NCBI GenBank assembly: GCA_022829145.1 | Contig: CM040752.1 | Location: 37,622,086-37,686,085, forward strand | DNA length: 64,000 bases | Direction of reading: 5' to 3' | Source: Albula goreensis | Taxonomy: Eukaryota > Chordata > Actinopteri > Albuliformes > Albulidae | In this document: positions 15,291-35,634 of the stretch, in pieces | Layout of the letters: each line of letters begins with the position of its first letter | Position numbering within the stretch: position 1 is the first letter of the stretch | Notes under the pieces: generated by a model | What the model was told of the DNA's origin: nothing | What the model saw: only the letters and a program-made list of their open reading frames with translations | The model's database searches: none | Position numbers and translations under genes: made by a program

Positions 15291-16104
15291 ACTTGGAATT
15301 CAACAAAGTGACAATGTTTCCATTGAGTCATTTAATAAGTTAAAATTCGATTAAAATTTTAACATTCCTTACCATGAGGCAGTTTTCATAATCATAATAG
15401 GCAAAATGTAGGTATTAAAATTAAAACAATATTACACAATTTAAATTACCAAAGCTGTCAAAGCAAACACAAATGATTAAATACTGTTTGCTCCAGGCAA
15501 ACAGGTACAAAGCAATAAAAATGAAAAAATGTAATTTCAGTACAAACAGCAGGAATTAAAAAATATGCAAGTACATATTTTAATATTTTAAAGAATTGAT
15601 ATTTTTACACAGCGTTTTTTCCTGTCTCACAACTTGTGAAAAAGTATACAATACTAGGATTTATAATTTGCAAAATTAATGCAAATTTGTCTTTCACAGA
15701 TCAGGAGCAAATGTTTTGTATTTGTTTCATCCTAGGAGTAATTTGGTTACCTACATAATATATATAATTTAGCATCTTCATATTGCAATAAATCAGGAAC
15801 CAGATAGTCAAGTCAATCTCCACTGTCCAATCACAGTGGTCTTTCTTTGTGCAAAAATACAAACATGTCAGTGCATCACTGTAACTTTTGGACTGACAGA
15901 AAAAAATCTGATTTGAAAAAAACACTTCCTGTGAAATTCCCATGATTCTCATTTTAAGCATTGTGTTGTGAAACAACCCTGAGAATGAGAGAAGTGTTTG
16001 TCCTTCTTATAACCAGAGTTTAATTACAAGCCATGGCAGTACATATGCTACACGTTCTTAACCATCCTGACAGTCTTTGATCTGATCCGAATGAGATCCC
16101 TCCC

Positions 16105-16700
16105 TAAGGCAGGAGGCTGGGATAGGGTTAGGGTTAGATGGTGACCCTCCCTAGGGCTGGGTTAGGGTTAGATGGTGACCCTCCCTAGGGCTGGAGGCTG
16201 GGATAGGGTTAGGGTTAGATGGTGACCCTCCCCAGGGCTGGAGGCTGGGATAGGGTTAGGGTTAGATGGTGACCCTCCCTAGGGCTGGATTAGGGTTAGG
16301 GTTAGATGGTGACCCTCCCCAGGGCTGGAAGCTGGGATAGGGTTAGGGTTAGATGGTGACCCTCCCTAAGGCTGGAGGCTGGGATAGGGTTAGGGTTAGA
16401 TGGTGACCCTCCCTAAGGCAGGAGGCTGGGATAGGGTTAGATGGTGACCCTCCCTAGGGCTGGAGGCTGGGATAGGGTTAGGGTTAGATGGTGACCCTCC
16501 CTAGGGCTGGAGGCTGGGATAGGGTTAGGGTTAGATGGTGACCCTCCCTAGGGCTGGGTTAGGGTTAGATGGTGACCCTCCCTAGGGCTGGAGGCTGGGA
16601 TAGGGTTAGGGTTAGATGGTGACCCTCCCTAGGGCTGGAGGCTGGGATAGGGTTAGGGTTAGGGTTAGATGGTGACCCTCCCTAGGGCTGGAGGCTGGGT
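16105..16700. repeat. Telomere-like minisatellite in the mmp9 3' UTR
   Basis: Thirteen copies of ATGGTGACCCTCC, each flanked by GGGATAGGGTTAGGGTTAG and GGGCTGGAGGCTG, with units of about 33-55 bp. Each unit holds one to three TTAGGG hexamers on the plus strand. The array begins 28 bp after the mmp9 stop codon (16728), with no poly(A) signal between, so it should be transcribed in the mmp9 3' UTR as CCCUAA-rich RNA. Confidence 0.93.
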
Positions 16701-16727
16701 AATTTCTGATGAGAAATTGTGAAACTC

Positions 16728-25102
<8,375 letters not shown>

Positions 25103-27014
25103 CCCAAATTCTCAGATTGGTCCCGATCACCTGCTGGGATAATGCAAGGCTCTGTTTGTGACAAACAACCTTGTCTGGAAGTTGATGTATAAAAAAAAAT
25201 TGAAGTGAACTTTCTTTTGGATTTTTTCTCCTGCTCTTGTTTTGGTGGGTCTCTGTCTTGGTCCAACTGCATTCTGTCTCAGAAGCTGTGAAGTCTGTAT
25301 TTATGTCCCACAATGTGTTAGTCACTTTGTCACACCCCCTCCAAGTGCCTGATCTCACCCCTCCCACTTTTTTTTTGGGATGGACAGGATACATGCCTAC
25401 ATACATTAGTGTTTCTCATATTCAGTTTATGGTTAAAGGGGGTTTCCCAATCTTTGACCTTATTAGGAGTGGTGATGATGATGACAGTGATGCAAAAGAT
25501 TGACAATTCAAATTTAAACCTTACATTTTAATGAAGAATATTAGATTAATCTTCCATTTGTGATATGATCTGCCAAGAAACTGTAGATGGAAATTGGCTG
25601 TAGCTATCCCTTCATCAGATTTCATACTGTGACATTTACGTTGAACATTACACATGGTCCCTATTAAATTAAGTAAATGAATAATCCTGATTAAATGTAT
25701 TGTTTTCTGCTGTTAAAATGAAGTAGACAGAGTTATTTGCAGCAGTTTGTATTTTTCTATCTCTTATTGCACCTGGGGATTTCTGGGAATTCTGAAATAA
25801 CCGCTTACAGTATGCTGGAATGACGCAAGTGGTGCTTCTGGTCAAGCTCTGCTGGTTTTCAGCTGTTATAGACTGTAGTTAGTCAGCTGTGGTGCTGGTG
25901 GACTGTGGTGGTCCTATGTGCTATGTGGTTTCTATCGTTGCCTAAAAAAGTGATTTAGCAAAGTGTAATTCCAGGAGTTTTTATTTATCTTTTTCCTGTG
26001 TAATGTGTACATCTGTGATGACAAAAGAGCTGAAATTCCCTCAGCCCACATCCCCACAAATGAGCTCTGTGCCAGAAACCCTAAACCAGCAGCCTGCTGT
26101 AGCAGTCTTTGGTGCCTGATCATTCATTGCATACAGCCAGCCATTCACATTCATTTCAAGATGTGGACTTAAGAAATATGGAAATGCACCACTGCAATGA
26201 CAAGGAGCATTTTTATTGGATAGTGAAGAAATGATGATCAAACAGTGCTCTAAAGATGGCAATGCAACTTGACACAATTACAAACAAAATAATATGAAGC
26301 TACCAAATTGTAAGAATGAACTGCGAATATCTAACTCATTGCAATAATATTACTGATGCAAAAAAGGCAAGCATTAAACCAAAACTAATCACACTTTCCA
26401 CTGATAAGTAAGCTTCTAAATGACCCCCTCCATTCAGGCAGTATGATGTATGCAGAATCACATATGTAATACAAAGTAAAAATTCTAATCAATAAAGACT
26501 TAGCAATGTTGACATCAGTGTATTTTGGCATCAGAGTTGTATTCTGCATGTGCTCTGGCAGGAAGGAAGAGAGTTGTAAGAATAGATTTGTAACATTCTA
26601 GGTGTATTTTCTGCCTGAATTTCTAAATCATCAAACCGCAGTATTTCAAATTAAAATGTGTAAAGCAGTTAATATCCCAGTCTGTCCATGCCATTATGTA
26701 ATTGCAGTTGTGCAATAATGTTTCACCTATTCGTGATTTCACAATGACTGTGGAAATATACCTCTGGTCCTATTTTTTTGTAGTAGCTCTTCTGCACATG
26801 TATATCAGTGTGAGGTTTACAGTGTTATCCATGCAAACAAAAACATATGAGTATTTAGTAATTAACAGAACTCTCTCTCACACATACCAAGTTTATCATA
26901 GATTTGATGAGCAAAGAACGTTAAATGCTTTAACAAACCTTAAATAGTCAAAAGTAAAAAGTAAAGACAGAATTAAACACAGAAATCAGTGATCTAATAG
27001 GTAACTCTGTATTT
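25103..27014. other. mmp9: 5' flank of mmp9, no gene seen
   Basis: This holds the presumptive mmp9 promoter. I find no consensus TATA box at the expected spacing; a weak ATAAATA lies on the minus strand at 25298-25304. No perfect AP-1 site (TGAGTCA/TGACTCA) is visible in the first 600 bp. The rest is AT-rich and unassigned. Confidence 0.4.
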
Positions 27015-27260
27015 AAAATAATTTGGACTGAACGTATTTTGTGTTTTTGCTTATTAAATGACGTGCTCATTTTCAGTGCAATCAATGCATTTACTCATGC
27101 AGCACCCAGTGTCTTGAATTTGCAGTTGAGGGTTGCAGTCAATTTTTTGAAAGCTGGCACTTCACATAATCTTGCGGGCATGCCTGTTTTGATAAGAAAA
27201 TTACCTAACACATCCTAGCATTTTTGTACTCCCCAATGTTTGTCATCCAGGCTTCGGACT
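27015..27260 (+). mobile_element. DNA-transposon-like repeat, copy of the 10960-11410 element
   Basis: Inverted, diverged match to the element beside the CD300-like gene. Shared blocks include TTTGGACTGAACGTATTTTG near 27027 and GGCATGCCTGTTTTGAT near 27178. Its right edge is not clear. Confidence 0.6.
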
Positions 27261-28550
27261 GCTGTAAGCATGTTGCTAAGGTTTGCTGGAATGAGTACTT
27301 TAAGCAGTACTTTAATCTTCACTGGTCTTGTTACATCTCTCCTGATCTTTAGCCATGAGCAATACATAAACCTCTCTGTGGTGACTCTGCAGGTGTAACT
27401 TAAAGTTTATGGGGGTTTTTTCCCTTAATCTCCACACCACAAATTAAGACAATGCACTCTCTTCACTTTCAATATTATATTTGAAAAACTTCCATACTGG
27501 GCACTGCCGTTTCCTACCATCCATTGTAGGCCTATCTCTTTTGGGAAAGCTGTTTGATCCAGCTACCTACCCCAAACAGAAATGGCAGTAACAATCCATT
27601 AAACAGCATCATCTACAGGTTGGAGTATCTAAACTCATGCAGGTCTGAGACAGGAGTTTCCATTGTCTTAGAGGGTGTAGTTTATTAACACGGAAAACTA
27701 AAAATATTTCATGTTATTTTAATTCAGTTACTTTTTTAGACAGTATTGTTAGTTTAATTTAATTTTTTGTTCTTGTTTTATTATTTTAGTTTACAAAAAT
27801 GGTTTTCATCTGATAATTTTCGTTTTAGTTTTAGTATATGATAATAACCTTGTCATGCACACACATACACACGCAGTAATACACAGTAATTTGATGCTAC
27901 GTGCAGGGTGCTAATTGAGAGCATCCGGTGAAGTGTTCTCTGTAAGGGGGCTGTGTGAGAAATCGCCAGACCGCTGCTGTATCCTGCTTCCCCATGAGGC
28001 AACAGGAAGCCGGACGCTGATGGTGTTACCTTTCAGACAGAGCGTGCAGTATCTCAGTAAGACTTTGGCAATGCACAGTGCTGAAGGCAGTCTCTTTCGG
28101 CCTGATGTTCGTGGGTGGACAGTCTAAGCTATACTGAAGTGACCCATGCAACATGGAGTGATGCAAGATTAGCATGGTGACAGCGCTTCCCTTGTATTTT
28201 ATGATTCACATGCCATCCGGTTCTCACAATACCAACATCACATTAGTTTCTAGTATGGATGCTTAGTCCATTCAAGTTCAGAAACAAAAGAGACTAATGG
28301 TGGGAATCAATTGAGGTTTTAAATGAATTATAATGTTAACAAAGTGAATTAAAAAAGGTTTGGTTGTGTCAAGCAGAATAAAGGGGCATAGATGGAAATT
28401 AATGAAAGGTAATTTCTGAACGGATAGAATTTACCTTTAATGAAACTGAGAAAGTTTAGTGCTTGGGACAGCGTGACAATTGTAGTGTTGAAGACCAGAT
28501 TGTCAGCGCTGGACGCTCTCTGTGCTGTAGCTGCATGATAAGGCTGCCTG
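27261..28550. other. Intergenic stretch, no gene seen
   Basis: Mostly AT-rich. A GC-richer island at about 27905-28135 has a 70-codon frame but no family resemblance or splice context. No array is seen. Confidence 0.4.
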
Positions 28551-28551
28551 A

Positions 28552-30228
28552 GCTCTCTCCATGTGTTAATATGTTCTCATCCCTTATGTAGTTAGTATCT
28601 CTCCATGTGTTAATATGTTCTCATCCCTTATGTAGTTAGTATCTCTCCATGTGTTAATATGTTCTCATCCCTTATGTAGTTAGTATCTGTCTCATCCCTT
28701 ATGTAGTTAGTATCTCTCCATGTGTTAATATGTTCTCATCCCTTATGTAGTTAGTATCTCTCCATGTGTTAATATGTTCTCATCCCTTATGTAGTTAGTA
28801 TCTCTCCATGTGTTAATATGTTCTCATCCCTTATGTAGTTAGTATCTCTCCATGTATCTCATCCCTTATGTAGTTAATCTCTCCATGTGTTAATATGTTC
28901 TCATCCCTTATGTAGCTAGTATCTCTCCATGTGTTAATATGTTTCTCTCATAATCCTCCATGTGTTAATATGTTCTCATCCCTGAATCTCTCCATGTGTT
29001 AATATGTTCTCAGGATATCTCTCCATGGACTCATCCCTTATGTAGTTTGTATCCTCCATTGTTCTCATCCCTTATGAATTATTCTTTTTTTTTTATTATC
29101 ATAATATATCATCCTTTTATATCTTTCCATGTGTTAATATTGTAACAGACAGGCTATTTCCCAAGAACATTTCTAGCTTTGGAATTATTCTTTTTTTATT
29201 TTTTTAATCATAATTATACCTTTTATGGTGGATCCCCAAGAACATTTCGTTTGTTAAAATTAGAATGGTTTGATACAGTGACCCAGTGACGCGGCTGGGG
29301 TGACGGTATATCCGGTGTAGTTAGCGCGGCAAAAGGGCGTGTGTGTTTCTGGCTGGCTGGATGTACGCCACTGGAGCGGGACTTTAGAATTCCTGGAGAA
29401 CACGGACACCGGCATCTACGTTTTCCCTTGCGTGAACAGCACCTCTACAACCAACCAATTACCGCAGCTAATCAAAAGGGGATCTTTTAGAAAACAAAAA
29501 CTGAACGAACCGATTGCTGGAGGGCAGCGACTGCACCTCGCAACAACCCGAAGACCGGGCTGTCCGTCGCCGAGCGACCAGATCGAGCTGGCCGTTGCAG
29601 GAGAAGTTCCGGCGGGGAACCAGGTAACGTCAACCATTCTTTTATGTTGTAAGCAAGCAAACCGAGTGTCTTAGCTGCACGCCACCCTGGGGAGTGCGGA
29701 GATATAGTAAATATACAACCATATACAACGCTAACACTAACGGTGGAGGAAAAACTCGGTTAGGCTGAGCTTGCAGTATCTCTTCCCAGGGAGGCCGTGA
29801 CAATATGTTCTCATCCCTTATGTAGTTAGTATCTCTCCATGTGTTAATATGTTCTCATCCCTTATGTAGTTTGTATCTCTCCATGTGTTAGTATGTTCTC
29901 ATCCCTTATGTAGTTAGTATCTCTCCATGTGTTAATATGTTCTCATCCCTTATGTAGTTTGTATCTCTCCATGTGTTAATATGTTCTCATCCCTTATGTA
30001 GTTAGTACCTCTCCATGTGTTAATATGTTCTCATCCCTTATGTAGTTAGTACCTCTCCATATGTTAATATGTTCTCATCCCTTATGTAGTTAGTACCTCT
30101 CCATGTGTTAATATGGTCTCATCCCTAATGTAGTCAATATCTCTCCATGTGTTAATATGTTCTCATCCCTTATGTAGTTAGTACCTCTCCATGTGTTAAT
30201 ATGTTCTCATCCCTTATGTAGTTAGTAG
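28552..30228. repeat. 42-bp minisatellite, split by a solo-LTR-like insert
   Basis: The unit contains TCTCCATGTGTTAATATGTT and CTCATCCCTTATGTAGTTAG. The left block (28552-29140) has about 12 copies and becomes disordered after about 28845. The right block (29803-30228) has about 10 copies. The insert at 29141-29802 separates them. Confidence 0.95.
29141..29802. mobile_element. Solo LTR-like insertion inside the minisatellite
   Basis: A 662-bp block starts TGTAACAGACAG and ends GCCGTGACA, the TG...CA boundary of LTR retroelements. It is flanked on both sides by ATAT. Removing it restores an intact array unit (GTTAATAT + GTTCTCATCC), so it inserted into a finished array. The interior is GC-richer with a 111-codon frame of no recognised family. 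There is no polyprotein, so a solo LTR fits best. The exact family is unknown. Confidence 0.65.
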
Positions 30229-32100
30229 ACTTCAGTGAAATCTCTCTGGGGCTCTGTGTGTAAGGCTAGCATTCAGTTGGGGCCTGCGGGTTGTGCTGGG
30301 TTTGCTGAGCTGTGTGTGCTATTATCATAGGAGAGGGGAAGCTGTGGCTTCAGGCAAGACTGAAACCCACATCAAAGCTGTGTTGCACGGCGTCAGGGAG
30401 GACTGAGAGTCCAGCACAGATTCCACATGAAAGCTGGAATCTGCATGGGAGTGTGTTTTTTGCCAAATTCAGGAATATTCCCCTTTAAAGACCCCAGGCC
30501 TCCAGCTGCACTCTGCCCTCTGCCTCAACTGAGAAGGACAGTAACTTCATGTTTCATTATTTTTTATTAAAGGAGGAAACTTATGAACACTAGTAACTTG
30601 TGATGTATTGAAGATTACATCAGTATTCCATTAAGAGGGCATCATGTGTGCTTCATGAATTTTGGAAAGTGCATATAACATGCATTTATGTAATTCAATA
30701 CAGCAAACACACAAAGCTCTGATAGTGCACAGCTGCTTCATTTCCTATAACAGAGCCCACAGCACAGATATAAGGTATACAGAAGCCTCCACTGTGGCTC
30801 ATGCTAAGGATACTGTTTGGAACATTTCCACAGGCTGTGAGTTGCCTGGGACACAGATCAAAGCAGGATGACGGGCCACTGCAGAATAGCTGACAGACAT
30901 GATGGCTGAATTGGGAATGGTGATGTCATGTTAAAAATCCCCAAACAGCTTTCAAAGACTCAGGCCTACTGAGAAAACATCAGCACCTACTTTGAAAATG
31001 GCACTGAGCAAATTTAGGCCATTCAACCTTCACAGGCAAACAAATACAAATGTAGGGTTCTCCACTCATAGGGCCCTATTTTCTGCTGCATGTCCTACGA
31101 CTGATTCAAAATGCGGCATGACCTCAACGATATCTGCAAAGTTATTTTCGGCAACAAGCCAGCACCACTCGCGCTTGACTTAATAAAGGGGAGTAGAAGT
31201 GCAGTTTCTGGGAGTGTTCTCTGAAACAAAACTGAGTACCATTCATATTATGGTGCACAGTTTTCATCCAAAGTGCAGCCCTTGTGCTTAAGAGGACTCA
31301 AAAGCAGGTCTATTTTGAGTGCAAAATTTGAAGGAAGCCAAAGTTGAATTTTGTTTCATGTAATCATATTATTAATACATTATTTGTATTAATGTCACTG
31401 TTAGTATTTTGACAAAGCATGATATTACTGTAATTATATTTGTTAATTATTCATATTGCACAAGCTAAGAGATACAGACAAAGAATATAAAAATAATTTC
31501 AGCAGCTACTGGGTTCATTTAAGTGAGTAAAAATAAATAAATTCCTGCATATTCCTGTTAATTAAAATGGAGGACCATATGTTACCAAATCTTTGTGGTT
31601 CTCATGTTACTCCATAGTCCCAAATGTTGATAAACACCACATACCAAAGAAAGATTCTGCAATATCCTAGAGGCATGTCTGAATCAGCAGCGCATTGTTG
31701 TGGTGAATTAACATGATTTATTCTTAACAAAATGTTAACTTTAAAAAGCAAGATCATTAGAACATACAAATCGCGGCATGAGAAGAGTGTATATTTTTAG
31801 GATCTCAAGGTCAATCAAGATTGAATTACTGAAATAACTTTGCAAAAGGACAATATGTGAGTAAACCTTCCCGAGGGAAAGGGGAAGTCCCTTTTGGTGG
31901 AGTCATGTGGATTCAGTCATAGTCCTGTGCTTCAGAATGGGGCCCAGTGAGCGTGAGAGTGTGTTTGTGCTAACAGACGTACCCAAATATCAGCTGGGGT
32001 GTTGCTGCTTAGTGTTTACTCTCCTGTAGTACTGTATGTGACCTGTAGGGCCATCATTTCTGTATTAAAAAGTCTCAAAACAGTGTAAAATACTTAGAGG
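30229..32100. other. Intergenic stretch, no gene seen
   Basis: Unassigned AT-rich sequence. Near 31070 a GGGCCCTATTTTCTG motif resembles terminal sequences of common fish MITEs, but I could not define a second end. Confidence 0.4.
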
Positions 32101-32101
32101 C

Positions 32102-32104
<3 letters not shown>

Positions 32105-32158
<54 letters not shown>
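32105..32158. repeat. (TG)n microsatellite
   Basis: About 27 uninterrupted TG units followed by AGAGAGAG. Confidence 0.98.
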
Positions 32159-32165
<7 letters not shown>

Positions 32166-32689
32166 AAGAGTGTGAGAGTTAATGCAATTTTACTTTGTAT
32201 GAAAGGTATCTGCACAATAACAAAAATGTATTTTCTGTTCTCTGAATGCAGACTGCTCTGTTTCAAGAGCATTCTTTGAATCTAACTCAGTTGCCATGTG
32301 CAGCTGTGATGAAGGGGAACCCTGAGCACATCATATGACTCATGCCTCTTTAATCCCTCATAAATGCATTTATTCATTGATTCTAAATCTTATGCAATCT
32401 GTCTGTAGAGCTATGGGACATGACTCAGCTCAGAGCCTGGGGCAGTGTGCCCTGTGTCCTGCTCCCTGGAAAGCCCGTACTAGCACTAAAGAGATGAAAG
32501 GAAATTTCCCAAAGGCTTGTCCTGCTGAACATGTACATGTGTAAAAAGCCCGTTCTGCAGATACCGGTACACAGATACAGGTACTCTGCCCAGGTAGGCT
32601 GGGCTGTTGTCCAGGTGTAGATAACCACAGGGAGTTTTCTGCACTGAGTGTGTTTGTGTATGCGAGGATGTAAGTAGCTCTGCATTGTT

Positions 32690-32835
32690 TGTGTACACGT
32701 GTGTGTGCGTGAGTGCATACACGCGCATGCGTGCGTGTGTATGTGTGTGTGCGTGAGTGCATACACGCGCATGCGTGCGTGTGTATGTGTGTGTGCGTGA
32801 GTGCATGCATACGTGCGTGTGTATGTGTGTGTGGA
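32690..32835. repeat. 42-bp alternating purine-pyrimidine repeat
   Basis: About 3 copies of a unit containing GTGAGTGCATACACGCGCAT and GCGTGCGTGTGTATGTG. Nearly strict alternation of purines and pyrimidines with CG steps gives Z-DNA potential. Confidence 0.85.
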
Positions 32836-32839
32836 TTTA

Positions 32840-34220
32840 GCTCTGCACTGAGTATGATTGGCATAATGATTACTTCTGTTATAACCTTGTTATAACAGAA
32901 GGTCATGAGGGATGAGAACCTAGGGTCATGCCATGAAATAAATAAAAAAAGGGCAGGAGCAATACTCAGGTTTGACTCAAAATCATAAAAATCAGGGAAA
33001 ACAAAACTTCAGGAACCAACAAAATAAAAACAGCAAGCCAAATGGCACTTTCCTGAAAAGGGGAATCCTGCTGTCCTACATGAAAAGAAATTAAAAGCAT
33101 ACAATGCCTCCCCAACTCCCTGGATAGCAAAATAAGAGAAAAGAATGTCAGACTCTCTGCTTCCCCAATGCCCCCAGTGAACATGTATATTTAAATTTAA
33201 TACAGTCAGCGGGCTGATGAAAGGATCCAGTCAAGAACCTTGGTCAGGACAAACAGAAGGGTTGAGCATAATTATGCAAATACACAACATTTATAAAGCA
33301 GAGATGTCCAATGAGATGCGAAATGGCAATGGTCTACCAGCTTGAGGTAAATGTCTTCTTGACAGAAGGATTGGGGCCAGCATTAGAACACAAATCTATG
33401 ACTAAGGTCATAACATCCTTCACAAAAGTTGATATAATTAGCAGTCTGGCACAAAATGACTGCTTTGGATCATCCAGAGTTTTCCTCCTTCACTGTAAAG
33501 TGCTTTGGGCATCTTAGTAAAGTGCTATATAAGTGTAATCCTTTATTATTAATAAAATGTGAGTCTGGCAACTCTGGGTTCATCTGGGAGGAACCTTCTC
33601 CTCCAGACCGCTCTCCAGGATGCAGTGCTGCTAACATGGTAGTGTGTTCTAGATGTAATTACTGCCACTTAAATCTCTAATGCAACAAAGGTTTCCGGGT
33701 TATTACAAAATCGTGCTGCCCTCAGTGCAAGCTAACTCAAGGCTGTCTGCAGAGTGCTTGAGGGTGCTGTGGAAAACATCTGCTGCGAATTAGACTTGGC
33801 GTCAAATGTTTAATGAAAGAGACTCCATGGATGTTTAGAGAGCTTGGCTATTTTGAGTGTTTTCATATCAGGCTGGGTATACTTTCTTTAGCTGTCTATG
33901 GGAACATTAAATTTGCATGGGTTTTGTTTATATCCTCATCCAATGCACAAATCTGTGAGTGCTCTCATGTCATAACCACCCAGTGCAGCAAAGCAAGGCA
34001 TGGCCATCCTCAGTCTATCCAGTTACACTCAACAACAGGAGTGCAGTCAGAGAGAGGCTACGGTTGGCTGGCAGGGAATCGCAGGGGAATTGTTTGCTTG
34101 TGTTTTTGTGTGTGGTGGTAGAAGGCTTACCTTGTGGTTGAGTGGAGGATGGAGCAGTGCAGGAGATGGGAAAGCAGTGCGGCACAGCCTTGGACCTCTT
34201 TGGATGCCAACTGGATGTTA
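32840..34220. other. Intergenic stretch with a LINE-type tail
   Basis: No gene seen. At about 33492-33550 the sequence ACTGTAAAGTGCTTTGGGCA, followed by AAGTGCTATATAAGTG, matches the 3' tail style of another fish LINE group. This is a retroposon remnant. Confidence 0.5.
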
Positions 34221-34224
34221 CTTT

Positions 34225-34655
34225 GGATGTTACTGTTAGGGTTTGCGTGTCCAGTAAGGATCACGTGCACTTAGTTACTGTTAGGGTTTGCGTGTCCAGT
34301 AAGGATCACGTGCACTTAGTTACTGTTAGGGTTTGCGTGTCCAGTAAGGATCACGTGCACTTAGTTACTGTTAGGGTTTGTGTGTCCAGTAAGGATCACG
34401 TGCACTTAGTTACTTTAGGGTTTGCGTGTCCAGTCAAGGGATTCGTGCATTTAGTTGTTAGGGTTTTGCGTGTCCAGTAAGGATCACGTGCACTTAGTTA
34501 CTGTTAGGGTTTGCGTGTCCAGTAAGGATCACGTGCACTTAGTTACTGTTAGGGTTTGTGTGTCCAGTAAGGATCACGTGCACTTAGTTACTGTTAGGGT
34601 TTGCGTGTCCAGTAAGGATCACGTGCACTTAGTTACTGTTAGGGTTTGTGTGTCC
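34225..34655. repeat. 45-bp minisatellite, about 9 copies, each with a CACGTG E-box
   Basis: The unit contains TTACTGTTAGGGTTTGCGTG and CCAGTAAGGATCACGTGCAC. Because 45 is divisible by 3 it reads as a 15-residue peptide repeat (VRVCVSSKDHVHL core), but no gene context supports translation. One central copy is mutated (about 34413-34455). Confidence 0.94.
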
Positions 34656-35099
34656 AGTGTTGGGCAGTGGTCCTGCAGAACTGAACTGCTTCCCTGCCCC
34701 CAGACATGATTTCCTGATGCTGTTTGGTTTTGGGATCTAGCAACAGCCTCACTTTCACCTGGGCAGTGCAACAAGTTAACAAGCACTGACACGTCACATT
34801 GCAACCCAGAATGACAGGACAGGGAGCTTCAGTCGCTACCCCCACAGTCTGCAAACATTTGCTCGTCAGTCACATGGCTACCACACCCAATGTTCAACCC
34901 ATGCTGCCTAGATTAGCATGCATTCAAAGACCACAATCACTACAGATATATTGTGTCCACTGGGCCTGGTTCAAACACTTGCTTGAAACTATTTTACCCA
35001 TCAAACACTGTTGAGTGCTCCTGTAAATTGCTGACAAGTTTAAAAGAAACATCTAATTTCACCTATAGTATGAACAAAACTCTATTGTTTGACGACTGG

Positions 35100-35165
35100 C
35101 CTATTCTATGCCCTTTGCAAGTTGTTATGGATAAGAGTGTCCACTAGATGCCTAAATGTAATTTT
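35100..35165 (+). mobile_element. LINE-2-type 3' tail remnant
   Basis: GTTATGGATAAGAGTGTCCA, followed by GATGCCTAAATGTAA, is a diverged copy of the fish LINE-2/SINE tail. The body upstream is too decayed to delimit. Confidence 0.5.
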
Positions 35166-35634
35166 TAGTTGGAACCACTTTTCATTGAAAAACTTCAAGG
35201 GTCTTCAGAAGCTTTTCATAACTCTAAGTTACTTTAAGTGATAAAAACAATAATTTAAGTTTTGGCAATACATGTTTGTCTTCTGTCCTCATCTGTATTC
35301 CATAGATCTCTACAGGAGCACCTTGTTTCATTTAGCCATTAGGCAGGAATTGGGATCCAGCCATATGATTAACTTCTTTCCTGGCAGAAAAAGAAATGCA
35401 CCGAGAAACATGAACTTAAACTAATGGATTAAAACATTATTAGTCAGATAGTGACATTCTTCTTAAACTAAATACTAGGTACATTTCCAGCTACTGGGTA
35501 CTTTTCCCTGTGCTGTTGTAACCCCAGTTCATTGCTCTGGTGCACTACCAGGAAAGTATTACTGCTTTTTGCCCCTAAGTGTCACAAGAGCATCCTGATT
35601 TTTAGAACACCCTGGTCACTTCCTGTCTCTGAAT

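Noticed and set aside
16105-16700. True chromosome end
   Set aside because: TTAGGG hexamers are interrupted by about 30 bp of unrelated sequence in each unit, and genes continue on both sides.
29339-29674. 111-codon frame as a host gene
   Set aside because: It lies wholly within the LTR-like insert and has no family resemblance or splice-consistent continuation.
34142-34709. Two open frames with VRVCVSSKDHVHL repeats as a secreted repeat protein
   Set aside because: This is a product of the 45-bp array. There is no signal peptide, conserved flank or splice sites, and the frame breaks in the mutated central unit.
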